From positions 36,023,708 to 36,087,707 of the forward strand of contig CM023532.1 in NCBI GenBank assembly GCA_013350335.1: a stretch of 64,000 nucleotides of DNA. Reading direction: 5' to 3'. This DNA comes from Chimonanthus salicifolius (lineage: Eukaryota > Streptophyta > Magnoliopsida > Laurales > Calycanthaceae). Below the pieces are notes generated by a model, which ran no database searches, was not told the origin of the DNA, and worked only from the letters and a program-made list of their open reading frames with translations. The position numbers and the translations under genes were made by a program. Positions 44,691 through 56,789 of this stretch are shown here, piece by piece. The stretch's first letter is position 1. Each line of letters begins with the position of its first letter.

Positions 44691-46275
44691 AAGGTACTGC
44701 TGAGGCTTACTGGAGTTTATCTTCCTAGTATGCTAGAAAGGAATCAAATATTAGGAGTTGTGTGTTGTTCCCTGTGTTTGAATTTTATTCATTGTCTCTG
44801 AAGGCCACAAGAAGGATTTGTGACTTTAAGGGCCTTCTAAGAGTATCAGCTGTTGTTTGTATTCAGATTGTTTGATCATCGATTGTCTTCCAATTTGTAA
44901 GAGAATAAAATAAAAATTTCTTCTTGTGCACTCACAAAAAAGGTTTTAGTGTTTGAACTTTTTTTTTTTTTTTGAATTTACGTGTGGGAAACCCAGCTTA
45001 GAACCCTCACAGGTGATATCCACTGCCCTTAGAGTATACCAAGTTAGGCCATGAGGGCTCGAACTTGGCACCTCCCGCTTCTTGAGGCGGGGAGGTTAAC
45101 CAGTTGAGCTACTACACCCATGTGGGCAATGAGATGACAATGAGTTTGGTTTGCATATGATGTAATTTACATGCAATTTTATTATAGAACTTTTCAATTC
45201 ATCTGGAGATTTAGGCTCAAAACAAGTAGGGCTAGGAACTTGGATTCTAAGAATCAAAACAAAATTTCTCAAGGCATGTTCCTGTGGATGGAAACTACAA
45301 AATGACTACAATGTGAGTATTTGCTAAGAGGGTTTCTAGAAATACAACCATTGGAGCCCATTCTCAGTCTTGTACCACAGGAATGATTCTGCAGCCAAAC
45401 AGCTTCCTCAACAGATTCTACTTTGTTGACCCAATAGCCAGATTAGAAAGCTAAAAAGTAGATTTGGAGCTTACCCGCTTGGTTTGTAAATTCCTGGGTT
45501 GGTTTGATGGGACCAAGTTAGTTGTTTGCAGATCAGATTTCACCAAACACCCATTTATGAAACAGGTCTTGGGTGAATCCATTCAATAAACAGGTCGAGA
45601 TACTTTCTTGGAAAAGCCTGTTTGGCCCACAAATCAAGTTGGATGGACTGGTCAGCTGGAACTTGTCACCCTTACTATTAAGAGTACCCGATTCTTAGCC
45701 TTTGAGGAATAGTGAGTTGGTGTCAAACCGGTGGAAGTACCGAAAGAGAATCACGTAAATGTATGTGTTATAGTGTTGATTTTTTTCTTTCTATTTTCTT
45801 CTTTGTTCAATATTGTTGTTTCTGTAAGGTAGGAGAGGTGTTTCCTCCCAAGTCCCAACAAGGGCACTTGATTCAATGTTGGAACAACAAAAGCAAATAT
45901 TAGGTATTCAAAATGGCATACCCCTCCCACGTTGCTCTTACCTTAGCACTAGAAATCCTCGAAGTTGAGTTTCACAGGATGGGAGGGGGGGTCCTAACAT
46001 TCTTTCCTTGTTCCAATTATGTGATTGATGAATATCGGTGAATATGAAGTTAAAAAATATGATAACCTCCTTTGTTATTTACTATTTATTTATTTTGGTA
46101 GGAGTGCTTGATCAGTTATAGAAAACCCAATAGGTGGATTTTGGATCAGGCTGGACAAGTGCCTAATTCCATTGTAGTAAACCAATTGTTCGAGCTTAAA
46201 GCCAAAATTGTCATCACATGCATCAAACCCTAACTGCAATCCCCAGTTATTGATGAGGTTTTGCAACATCATACA
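44691..46275. other. Spacer downstream of the JASON-like gene
   Basis: Holds the likely 3' untranslated region and poly-A region of the JASON-like gene, then a SINE (listed separately) and unannotated AT-rich DNA. No additional coding region is supported. Confidence 0.45.
44959..45126 (-). mobile_element. tRNA-derived SINE, minus strand
   Basis: The poly-A tail appears as a T run at 44959-44973. The head reads on the minus strand as GTAGTAGCTCAACTGGTTAA (A box at about 45094-45111 in plus coordinates), and the B box as GTTCGAGCC (45056-45064). Body words GGGTTTCCCACACGTAAATTC and CAGTGGATATCACC match the copy at 42468. No clear target duplication. Confidence 0.8.
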
Positions 46276-46280
46276 TTATG

Positions 46281-46780
46281 TGATGCGGGACCAAGTGGAT
46301 TCCAGGTTGCCTTGGCTGTGAGGAGTTTCGCTTGCCAGTCTAGTGGATTCTGAGTTGGCCATCAGTTTCACATCAGAAGAGTAAGTGTCCAGAGTCTTAG
46401 CTAAATGGTGGAGCTCCTCCCCCATAGGCATGATGCGTTTTCATGTGCTGAAAAACAAAGCCCTAAACCTGACCTAGTGGATTTCCGGTTGGTCAATGAA
46501 GACAATATCCTACCTCGGAGTCAGTTCTACATCAGGTGGTATCAGAGTCGAGGACGCCTCTACTTTAAAGGTGGAGTGAATGATGTGGGGCATGGTGGAT
46601 TCTAAGTCGGACTGACCCACATCGGAAGAGTAAGTGTTCAGAGTCTTGGCTAAATGGTGGCTCTCCTCCCCCATAAACATAACGAGTTTTCATGTGCTGA
46701 AAAATAAAGTTGTGAGCCCGACCTAGTGGATTCTCAATGGGTCAAAGCGGACAATATCGTACATCGGGGTCAGTTCTATA
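46281..46780 (+). mobile_element. TRIM retroelement, 500 bp, third family
   Basis: 5' LTR 46281-46531 (TGATGCGGGACC ... GTCAGTTCTACA) and 3' LTR 46581-46780 (TGATGTGGGGC ... GTCAGTTCTATA) share the blocks AGAGTCTTGGCTAAATGGTGG, CTCCTCCCCCATA and TTTTCATGTGCTGAAAAA. An excellent primer-binding site TGGTATCAGAGT is at 46537-46548. The internal region is only about 50 bases and ends in a purine-rich AAAGGTGGAGTGAA. Flanking 5-mers TTATG and CTATG match at 4 of 5. The 5' LTR is ~50 bp longer near its start. Confidence 0.85.
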
Positions 46781-46785
46781 CTATG

Positions 46786-48360
46786 GGGCCCACCAATTCA
46801 GTAATATAATGATCACCAAAATCAGTCCCACCAAAAAATGCTAGCCATCTGATGTAAACCTGAAATTTTAGGAGGAAATGAATCGAAATTTTAGGAGGAA
46901 ATGTTTCTATCTAATGGTGTTTTGATTGAAAGGCCAAGTGTTGAAGGGCTTACAAATTAAATGCTCGCCATCATGGTGTGGAATGGCCCTTTGAGGTGGA
47001 GTGCAACTCCATTTCCTAAAGCAGGTTTTTAGTCATCACTCCAACTCCTTTAGATTAAATTCATTTAATAGATAACTGATAAAATAGAATCAAAGGGCCC
47101 AAAAGCTACCCATATGTAGCCAATTCGGTTTTTCAGGAATTCCTGATTTGATTTTCCTAGATTTTCAACATTTATTCTCACATTCTTTCTTCTCCCTGTT
47201 TAGCCCTTTAATGTCCTCTCTTCAACAATGACGAGCCTCTTTATATCAAAATCTAGCCTCTCTATCGATGCCACAACGATAACTCTTTTAGTGTGTTCCC
47301 AACAAGTTCTGTCCTGCCAAGTTGCAAGATTTAAACAAAATTCGAATATTTCTAGGAACATGAGTAAAATCTAAATTTGAATATGATTCAATACGTATCA
47401 ACCGATATAATATAAGAATAGCTAATACTAAATGAGGATAAAGGGCGATACATGTCTTTTTATTTTTCTTTACAAATTATTTTCAACATCATTTTTAAAT
47501 TTAAAAAGATTTAAAAGCAAGTCATTACATTTTTAGAGTTATTTTGAATTATATCATCTATTTTTATGATTTTCAATTATTTTCATTATTTTTTCAAATT
47601 TCAGCTCAAAAATAATTTCAAAATTCAAATTCTTTATGAAAATAATTTAATGAACTAATATTCATTGGTTATAGAATTCAATACAGATGTGCTAATGTCA
47701 TTCATTTTTAGAGTCTAAAAAATTGATAAAAATTGAAATTTCTAAAATACTTTCCATTTTTCTTATTTCTGATGGAAAAAATTGAATGAAATAATAAACA
47801 AATATTTATACAATTAAATAAAGGCATATCTAATTTTCAAATATTCCAACAAGTTTACAAAACTCAAAAAATTAAAATAAAAAATTATAAACTATAATAT
47901 AAGATACATATCACAAGGAGATACATGAAAACATGAAGTTCATATTAAGTGTCTCTTCACTGGTAATTTCCTTTCTTATAAAATTTTTAGACATTTTGCA
48001 AAATTTAAAACTATTTTTCAAAGTATTTAAGACATTTCAAAAGCCCAAAACTCCACAAAAATAGCAGTTAATTTTATAAAAAAAATATGCTCACACGAAG
48101 TTTTTCATTTTTTCCTATTTTTCATCACCAATATGTGGACATCACCGACACATATTTTGTACCCTGCAAATTGCATCAAAACTCATGCATCCAATTAATG
48201 GTTCAAATTTGAATTCTCACTTTACATTTTTATACTAAAACCCTATCAAATATATCTCCTCAAGTGCATTATTCACATATGCTCTTTGGATTTACGAGAA
48301 AATAAATTCATATCCAGCCACAAAAATCCACATAAAAAAAAAAAAATTGAACATTAAACT
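46786..48360. other. AT-rich spacer, nothing coding
   Basis: Extended AT-rich sequence with no gene. Around 47390-47450 is a short block with CGTATCAACCGATATAATAT, a word type that recurs at 58330-58440 and may be a dispersed repeat. Confidence 0.5.
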
Positions 48361-48370
48361 CGCATACAAG

Positions 48371-48642
48371 TTCATATTCAGAATTTTGAACACATCTAAA
48401 ATTCTTAAACCCATTTATTGAGTCAGATTTAGAATTTCTATTATGAAATTTGATTGTTCAATTGATCTCAACTTTTAAGATTAGACGTAGAATAGAGATA
48501 CTCATGTTCATATTCAGAATTTTGAACACATCTAAAATTCTTAAACCCATTTATTAAGTCAGATTTAGAATTTCTATTAGAAATTTGATTGTTCAGTTGG
48601 TCTAAACTTCTAAGCTTAGACGTGAGATAAAGATACCCATGT
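48371..48642. repeat. 136-bp tandem duplication, two copies
   Basis: Two head-to-tail copies begin TTCATATTCAGAATTTTGAA at 48371 and 48507. They are nearly identical over the first ~95 bases and diverge somewhat toward the end (for example GATTGTTCAATTGATCT against GATTGTTCAGTTGGTCT). No coding or TIR signal. Confidence 0.85.
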
Positions 48643-50576
48643 TATAAAAAAAAAAATTAAAATATTTAAACATCCCTAATTTTCAAGCCCATCCAAAAAA
48701 ATCCCTAGAGATTTTGGTTCAAATAAATATAACCCAACCATTTCCATTTTCAGATCCAAGTTTTACCAATGTATCTGTGACCATTTGGAAGCGATAATTT
48801 GACCCAGTTCAAGGAAGTACATTCACCCCCGCCCAAAAAGCAAACATGATTGATAGCAGCCTCTCCCCACCTCAGTCAAGCTTTAACAGCCTCCATCCTC
48901 CAAAAGAAATGGCTAGCCTAGGTAGAAAATCAATGGAGCCGAAATCCAAGAGCCAAATTTTCAATTAATCCAATTTACCAACACAAGTACATACAATTCA
49001 GAATTCACCGATATTTCAATGTCGCCCATGTCGATATTGTTCATACTCTGAGCAATTTTCACCCCACTTTTTAGCTGGCATCCTGCAGAATTTTCACCCC
49101 ACTAAATAGCTGCAGTTTTCTTAAAAAAAAAATTAAGATCAAAATATCCAGGCATCTCACCTGACTAATTCTTCCAATCCACACACTCCGGGTACAGAAC
49201 AATAGAAAGTGACATTTTCGTGTTGAAGGGGGCTTGATTCTACAGATTTTGACCACCAAGCCAACCCCTCAAAGTTCCAAGTCTTGTGTGTGTTGGCAAT
49301 ATAGTATGCAGTTTTTTCGAGGTAGTACAGCTTTGAATGTGCTTAATCAAATGTACTTTTATTGTGCCTAACTTTAGTTCAATGAACCTAAGGATACAAT
49401 TGAAAAGGAAAACCATGGTGCCAAGAAATAAACCTAACTGCAATGGAATGGTCCCATTTCAAATAACCCAACATACAAGGGAATGGAACTTCTTGAGAGA
49501 TCAAATCACTAAAATACCAAGAAAAACCCAAGTCCGGGCATCTACAAAATTGCTTCACATTTTTTTCTGAAAACAAAGTGGAAACTCAAAAATAGGAAGG
49601 AAAAGCAGAAAAAATAACCTTATCACAGTTGCTGTTCCATAGATGTCACATGAAGATGAGAAACCTAACTTGATAGGTAAAAAATCTAACCACATACAAT
49701 GGTCAACATACCACAGGTTGAATGCAAGCCCCCAATTGCCCATTAAAAACAACACGAACTGGGCGAGAAGGGAGTCCTCAACTTCAGCAGCGGCTCAAAG
49801 AAGTCCTCCAGCACATAACCCCTCACTCGGGGCTTCATATTAATCAAGTAAACACCGATGCTCTTTCATGCTTCACCTCATTAAAACACTCCTGAGATTG
49901 GCAAAGTGGGTTGGACATCCGAATTCCAATCTGGCATCTCCTGTACAAAGGACAAATACAGGAGGAAACAATTATGCCATTGACAAATATTTCAACTACT
50001 AATACGATTATCCCTATGCTGTGATAAATGATTCAACCCAAGTTGCCTAGCTCCACCCTACAAGAGGCCACTCTACTCTCTACTCTCTACTGTTTACCAT
50101 AGAAGAAAAGCAACCAAGCATCAAGCACAGAATCTAGTCATAAAGTAATTTGCAGGGTTCTCCATCCAGATACCAGACATTAATACTAATTCCATATCAT
50201 CAATTTAGCACATATCTAAAGCATACAATCACACAAAATAAGGAGTCTAAAGCTACTCTAGCTTTAAACACTAGAGACACAAAAGGATCCAGATATAGCT
50301 ACCACTTGAAGCAAACCAAACTTGTCAACTACAGCTTTAAAGCAAATGACTAAAAAGAGGTATCTACCACTCCTTAAAACTACTAGCCAAAATATATTAG
50401 CAAAATAGCTACTACGAACTACTGGGATTCAAGCAATCCAACCAGTCCTAGAATCCGCTTTCATTTGCAGAGCCTTTCCTCCACAGGCAAGAAGATGAAT
50501 TGAACCAGCTCTCAATAGTAAGAAAAGATTGGCCGCATAACTAGAATACCCAGGTGAGATCAAAACCATCCAGTGA
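48643..50576. other. Spacer and 3' region of the RNA-binding protein gene
   Basis: The part nearest 50576 should contain the minus-strand gene's 3' untranslated region. Elsewhere there are short open frames on both strands with no family resemblance, and no mobile element I can delimit. Confidence 0.45.
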
Positions 50577-53500
50577 TTACTGCTGTTGAGCCTGCCTAGC
50601 AGTAGCACCACCATAACCACTGCCATAGCCAACTTGTCCACCTGATGGTCCATTTGCCTGGGAGGCCCCATAACCACCACCTTGTGAAGGGTCTCTCCAA
50701 GCCGCATTCTGATATCCCATGTTCCCATTGGCATCACCATAACCACTTCCCATATTTCCATAGCCAGACCCCTGTTGATCTCCTCCACCACTACCGCCAG
50801 CATTGCTATTTGGTGCACCAGCAGCACGGCCCCCAGAGGCACCATAACCACCAGAGTTAGCATATGAGCCCTCATGCCCTCCATAACCACCATACCCATA
50901 ACCTTGATTTCCATAACCAGTGGCCCCACTTGGAGATTGACTTGATGGTGCAGAAGCATTCCCACCACCAGCACCAGGAGCATTCCAACCAGCTGCAGCT
51001 CCATAGCCTGCAGTTGGACCATATCCTGCAGAGCCATATCCAGAAGGCGCCTGACTGTTCCATGGACTTCTCGGGGCACCAGGTGGGCCACCAACATAAC
51101 CAGCATTTGGTGCATTAGGGTTCCCATAGGCTGCAGCAGGGCCAGTATACCCAGCATTTGCACTAGCATATCCACCAACTCCATAACCACCATAGCCAAC
51201 ACCATTATTTGCCACACCATACCCGTAGCCGGGTGCACCATAACCAGAAGAACCATAGGCTGGAAAACCACCTCCAGCCGTCTGGGGCTGCATATACCTA
51301 TTAGTGTCCATTCTACCATCATACGCATTAGTGTTCATACCAGCACCACCATAACCCTGATAGCCCCCACCACCCGCCGAACGGCCACCACTGCCAGGGT
51401 TTGCATCTTTAGGAAGAGCACGCTTGACTTCCACAAGTTTGCCATTCAACTCATGAAAGGTCTTGTGCAGAACTCTATCAACAGCTTCCTCGGAATCAAA
51501 GGAAATAAATCCAAAACCACGGGGACGGCTAGTGTTCTGGTCATACATTACTACTACATCAGTTACAGTGCCATAATTCTCAAAATACTGACGGAATCCT
51601 TCTTCTGTTAAGGTGGGAGGAAGTCCTCCAACAAATATCTTCTTGGTCCTAACATTGTTCCCTCCTGTATAACTTCTACCAACGTTAGGGTTTCCACTAG
51701 CCCTAGATGCTGTATGTTGCTCTTCTCTTGATAAAGCCCTCTTAGCCTCAACCTGAACCAGAAAAGGGTTTTAAAAACTGGAGAATGCAAATAAAAAGAT
51801 AAGAACAGAAAATAAACAATAAGAAACAGAAAAGAATATGGATTCTGCAAATGGGCCTCCAAAAACATGTTCTATAGCCCTCAACCAATATGCAAAAAAT
51901 GAAGAAACAAAGAACCAAAGGCCTTGGCAAGTAATACAACTTGTAGGAATTTGAAACACAGAAACTAGAAATGATCACAAATTTCAATGGCCACCACAAC
52001 TCTACAAGACAACCATTATTGTAAATGTCAGTGATATTTATGTTCTTCTCACGATCTCTCCGCACTTTTATTGCACAGCAGATATTATCAGTTAGATATC
52101 ATGCCATCTTCAAAATATAATCATCCATTTCTTTATAGGGTTTTAAACTCCCTTTCCATTTTCATTTTTTCTCCCTTTTTTCCCATTTCTTGTTCCTGCC
52201 CTATATCAAATCCAAATCTATCTATCGATATCAATCTAATATCCCTTTTTGGTTAGAGACTTGCCTATACAAACATATGCATACATATAGCATGTTTTAA
52301 GGTGTGAATGACTGTAATTTTTTTTTAATCTTTTAAAACTACTTCAAATATCAAGATGTTTTCATATTTTTCGTATTCTTCAATTTAAAAAAAAAAAATC
52401 CTGTGACATTTTCCAATAACATCCAAAAGAACCGCTATCTTTAAAAGTATCCCTACAACACATTTTTGCCAATATTGTCCAGACTCCAGATAACAATTGC
52501 TCGTGATGACACATACAATAACACTGCACACCATAAGAAACAGCTTTAATACAAGTAAATTAATCATACACCATGATCTTTATGATATGTAATTGAAACC
52601 TAAAACAGAAGGCAAATTGCTTGTTTTAACAGATTGAATGATCATTCAAATATATGTATAAAATTTAGGTATTAGCTTGACAAAAATGCCATAATTTCTG
52701 CCCTTGCAACTCCACATTGGAAAATATAAATAGACATTAAAAAATGACTTATTTTTCATCTAGTAAACAAAATAGAAGAACAAAGAGAAAATATCATTCC
52801 GAAAAATGGAACACTAAGAAGTTCAAATCAATGAAAGTAATTTGTAATTCACTAAAACCAGGACCATCATTAGAGAGAGAGAGAGAGAGCATTTGAATAT
52901 TACCTTACGGGAGCAATTCTCACTGTTATAGCAGGTCTAAAATAGGTACCGGCATTATAGGAAGAAAATGAGGAAAAAAATTCAAACCCGTATGACTCAT
53001 CAACAAGAATATGAGAGAAAAGACCAGATTCCAATTTATTCATGAATAGAAAGAACCTAGTAAAAATCCAACATTATGATCGCTTCAAAAGTTACACATT
53101 TCTAACACAATGAATATAAAGAAGACTGAAAAAACATTAAAAAAATACTAAGAAAAACAGCATTCTGCCTTCTAAGTTCATAATGACACCACTAACAAGG
53201 AATGTAACATTCAAAACCATTAATAAATCTGAACAAATTCATTTCATCAAATCTACAACGCAATGACACCTAGTGAACGATAAGCTGGCAGAAATGAATC
53301 AAACAAAGAAACTAGATAAACTAAGGAAAAATAGCATAAATACATCCACTCTTGTTGCTCAAAACATGATTTTTTTGCTAGGCCAAGCTCTTGGTCAACT
53401 TGACAAGTCCACTCAACCCAATCACGTTCCTGGTTACTAGAATGGGTCAAACATGGTGAGGACCAAGTTTTGATTTAACTAAGCTGAGTTTCCAGTGAGC

Positions 53501-56104
53501 TCAACAAGTTAACCCAACAGATCATATAACTATTGATTGGATAGAGTCATACTAGGTGGAACTACGCTTTGTTCGGCTAAGCCAAGTTGTTGTAGACTTG
53601 ACAAATATGGCCTAGCCGTGCCCAATGACAAAGTCAAGCACACTCAATTGAGTAGATTATGTTTTCAAAAATAATTATAATAATAATAATTGATTGTCAT
53701 TTGTTAGAACTTGAGACTTAGGTAAGCATTAATAATTTTACAGTAATGATAATAAACTCATGGATGACGGCTTATGGCTGTATTTATTTTCGTAATCATG
53801 TTAGAGGCCTCACAATTCTCAATGAATAATGGATTCAATTTAGTGCTTTACAAATTAAATTTTTAACAACTTTTTATATTTTATTAGATAAAATATATAT
53901 AAATAGAATCAATAAAAAATATTATATAAATTTGAACCAAGTGACATGTCTGACACAATCATTTACCAAATCCGGGCCAATAAAAATAAAGAATTTAATA
54001 TATATATATATATATATGATCTAACCCACTGGTAGACCCACCGAGTCCACTTGTTAATCCAACTTGGCAATTGACTAAGTCCAGGTCTTAGTCCTAGTTT
54101 GAAAAAAAAAAAAATGGCTCAAAACGTAACATACCCAAACACATAATCGAGTAGAAGATGAACACATGGTATCAAGATGCAAAGTACTGTCAAGGCGCTC
54201 AAGAGTCTAAGTAGCAAGTGGCAGTTCTATGTTGGGGTCTATTTTGCTCCACATACATTAGTTTTGCTCTCATCAGATCATTATTAACAATATAAGACAT
54301 TTTGCATCAAAAGTACCAAAGCACACGGGTCATGGGGCTTCCAAATATACAATATGATTAAGCATTAGAGCAAAGGAATATATTAACTAGAATACAAAAC
54401 CATTATTATAAAAAAAAACCAAAAAAGGCTTGCTGTATAAATGCCACATTGCTAACTAAAAAATACTTAATTAAGGTAAACCGTCCTCAAAGCTAGGCAA
54501 GGCAAAAAATAGGTCTAATACCTAAGGGCACTACCTAAGCAGAGCTAAGAGGTGCCTTTGACTACTGGTACATATGCATACCACCAACAATTTTTTTAAA
54601 AGAGGAGAGAGAATTGAACCAAAATCACATATAGCTATAATGATCAAATAGGTTTGAGATTTTATCCAACCCATATCAATGTGATCGCCTACACATCCCT
54701 TCTAGTCTTATGGAGCTTGAAAGTCTCCATAAGGGAGTATCCCTCATTGGCCTCCATAGAGTTTGAAAAGAGATGATTTTTAAACTTTTTCCTTTCCCAA
54801 TATAATATATTATATTCATCGCGGGCATCAAAGCCTTGTTCACAGCATTTTATATGGCTTGCAGAACCTACTAGTCCAATTTGGAGTAGGATTTGTGGTG
54901 CTTATGTGATGAGATATATGGGAAATGGATGAGGGTCTTGTTGGATCATTAAACAGTATGTTTGTATGTTTTCTTCTAAATGTATTTACTTTAGGGATAA
55001 AAATGAGTTAGTCGCTCAGATTTTGAGCTGATCCAATCAAACTTCAGGGCCTAGTGGACTCAAAATTCAGGCTTCTCATATCCCCTGGCAAAAAAACTCT
55101 GCTTCCAACCCTGCTCTTCACCCCTTTGATTCTTCACAATGGGGCTTTTTCAGGTTATGGGCATCTCGTCGTTCATATAGGGCAGTCATTTAGATATCAC
55201 GTGTCTATAGAATTAGGCACTCCTACACAATTTACAAAGGTGTCACAAATACATGGCTAAATGCTGAAAATATACAGGGGGAGTGTCTGAGACTATGAAA
55301 AAGAGTAGAGAATGCCTGGATCTCATATGCACATAATATGAACCCATAAATTTCTGAAAGTCCAAAACGCAAATTTCCTCACACATACAATGAAACTAAC
55401 CTGGGGGATGGGGGGAGCCAAGGCGAGATTGTGAGATGCCAATGAGGGCCAAAAAGGGATGAAACTATTATCACACAAACAAACAGCAATATTGAAAATC
55501 AATTAAAAGCATAATTGGCAAGGAGAAGCATCAGTATCCCACCATTTCATCAGTTCATCACATGTCAATCCACCAAAACAGCCAATACAAACAAATTATA
55601 AAACAGACAACAGAACTCAACATTAGAAATCGAGCCATAAATCCCTCCCCAACATTCCACTGCAAAAGATCACCAATCACATCCAAACAAAAAGGATATC
55701 TAAACATTCTACAAGACAATCTTCTCCAATGCAAGTCTCACATAAAAGTCCTCGTGAAACAAAACCCATTAAAATCAACATAAAAGAAACAAAGCCCAGA
55801 AAAAAAAAAAAGGAGAAAAGGATCCAATCCAATCGATTTACAGATGAAGGGTAATAAATAAAGAAAGGGGAAGAAGACAGACCGTCCTTCCATCGATGTT
55901 GTGAGTGTCCTGAAGAACCCTATCAAGAATGGAAGGATCTGCAAAGACAACGAATCCAAAACCTCTGGGCCTTCCTGAGGCCTTGTCTCTCATGACCACA
56001 GTCTGAGAAACCTCGCCATATGTGGAGAAGTGGTCTTTGAGCTTCTCTTCTGATGTCTCCCAAGAAATCCCACCTATAAATAGCTTTCCTTGATCCGAAT
56101 CCAT
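50577..56104 (-). CDS. Two-RRM glycine-rich RNA-binding protein (plant hnRNP1/RNP1-like), two exons
   Basis: Plant hnRNP A/B-type protein expected to bind RNA in nucleus and cytoplasm. Exon 1 is 56104-55883 and exon 2 51752-50577; a 4.1-kb phase-0 intron lies between AGGACG|GTCTGT and GGTTCAG|GTTGAG. The product is 465 residues. RRM1 about 6-80 with RNP2 LFIGGI (8-13) and RNP1 RGFGFVVF (47-54). Linker VEAKRALSREEQHTASR. RRM2 about 111-188 with RNP2 IFVGGL (113-118) and RNP1 RGFGFISF (152-159). After about 195 the tail is rich in Gly, Tyr, Ala and Asn (repeated GYGG, GGYG, SGYG), a low-complexity segment of the kind linked to RNA granule assembly. The intron at the end of RRM1, after DGRT, matches the usual place in this family. 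The start ATG gives the standard MDSDQGKLFIGGISWET opening. Confidence 0.93.
51753..55882 (-). other. 4.1-kb intron of the RNA-binding protein gene
   Basis: AT-rich intron. It includes (GA)n at about 52873-52890 and a TA microsatellite at about 54000-54017. Open frames such as 55054-55260 and 55562-55783 show no family resemblance. No further exon is needed because both ends are in phase 0 and the RRM linker is continuous. Confidence 0.7.
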
Positions 56105-56680
56105 GGCTCTCGCTCCCTCTCTCTGTCTCCTCGCTGTGGATAGGATAAGAGGAAGAGAAGAAGAAGAAGAAGATTGGAGGATGAAAATATTGCTTGAGAG
56201 ATGAGAGGGGCGAGGCCGAGAGGGTTTCGCTTCGGCGGCTTCGGAAGATAAATATCTCTTTCTAAATAATAAATATATATGTGGTACGACTCAACGGCTG
56301 AGATGAGCTGAAATTGAATGGACGGTAATGGATGCTTTTTTGAGAGAGAGCCAAAAAGGTTCACTTACGTCATTTTTAATTTAAATTTGATTAAAAATAA
56401 TTTTATTGACTATACTACAATAGAACCCATTGGGAACAAGGCAGAACTAATAATTTTATATCATTGCAATTTGTCTTATATTATTTTTTTCAATATTTAA
56501 TTTACAATTGAGTGATCATTCAACTTTACATCTGATAGTTGTTTGTTTTGATTCCTATTGACGTCATCTAACCTTTGAATTATCTACTTCAATAAATTCA
56601 AATTCAGGTGGATATAGGGAGAGAGGGGTAAAGGAATGTGTTAGAACAAATTAAAATTTTAGATAAAATCAAATTGATAA
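56105..56680 (-). promoter_or_regulatory. Leader and promoter region of the RNA-binding protein gene
   Basis: Immediately upstream (minus strand) is a CT/GA-rich leader with CCTCTTATCC and TCTTCTTCTTCTTC tracts, common in plant housekeeping leaders. A possible TATA-like sequence on the minus strand (CATATATATTTATTATTT) lies at about 56264-56281. These are candidates only. Confidence 0.4.
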
Positions 56681-56784
56681 TAGGTGTAGTTCAAATGGTT
56701 GTCTTTCCTGTCGAAGTAGGAGGTTGTCGTGGAGGTTTTTGTTGGGTATCCCATGATTTCTCACACGTAAATTAAAAAAAAAAA
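56681..56784 (+). mobile_element. Shortened tRNA-derived SINE copy
   Basis: The head AGGTGTAGTTCAAATGGTTG is a decayed A-box region; the middle is deleted relative to the copies at 42468 and 44959; the body end TCTCACACGTAAATTA and an 11-base A tail remain. TTGATAA flanks both sides (about 56674-56680 and 56787-56793), a plausible target duplication. Confidence 0.65.
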
Positions 56785-56789
56785 GGTTG

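Noticed and set aside
50429..51328. 299-codon minus-strand open frame overlapping the RNA-binding protein exon
   Set aside because: It is a shadow frame of the glycine-rich tail: repetitive codons of GGN/TAT read out of frame give a Met/Val/Leu-rich product with no domain. The RRM frame is clearly the coding one.
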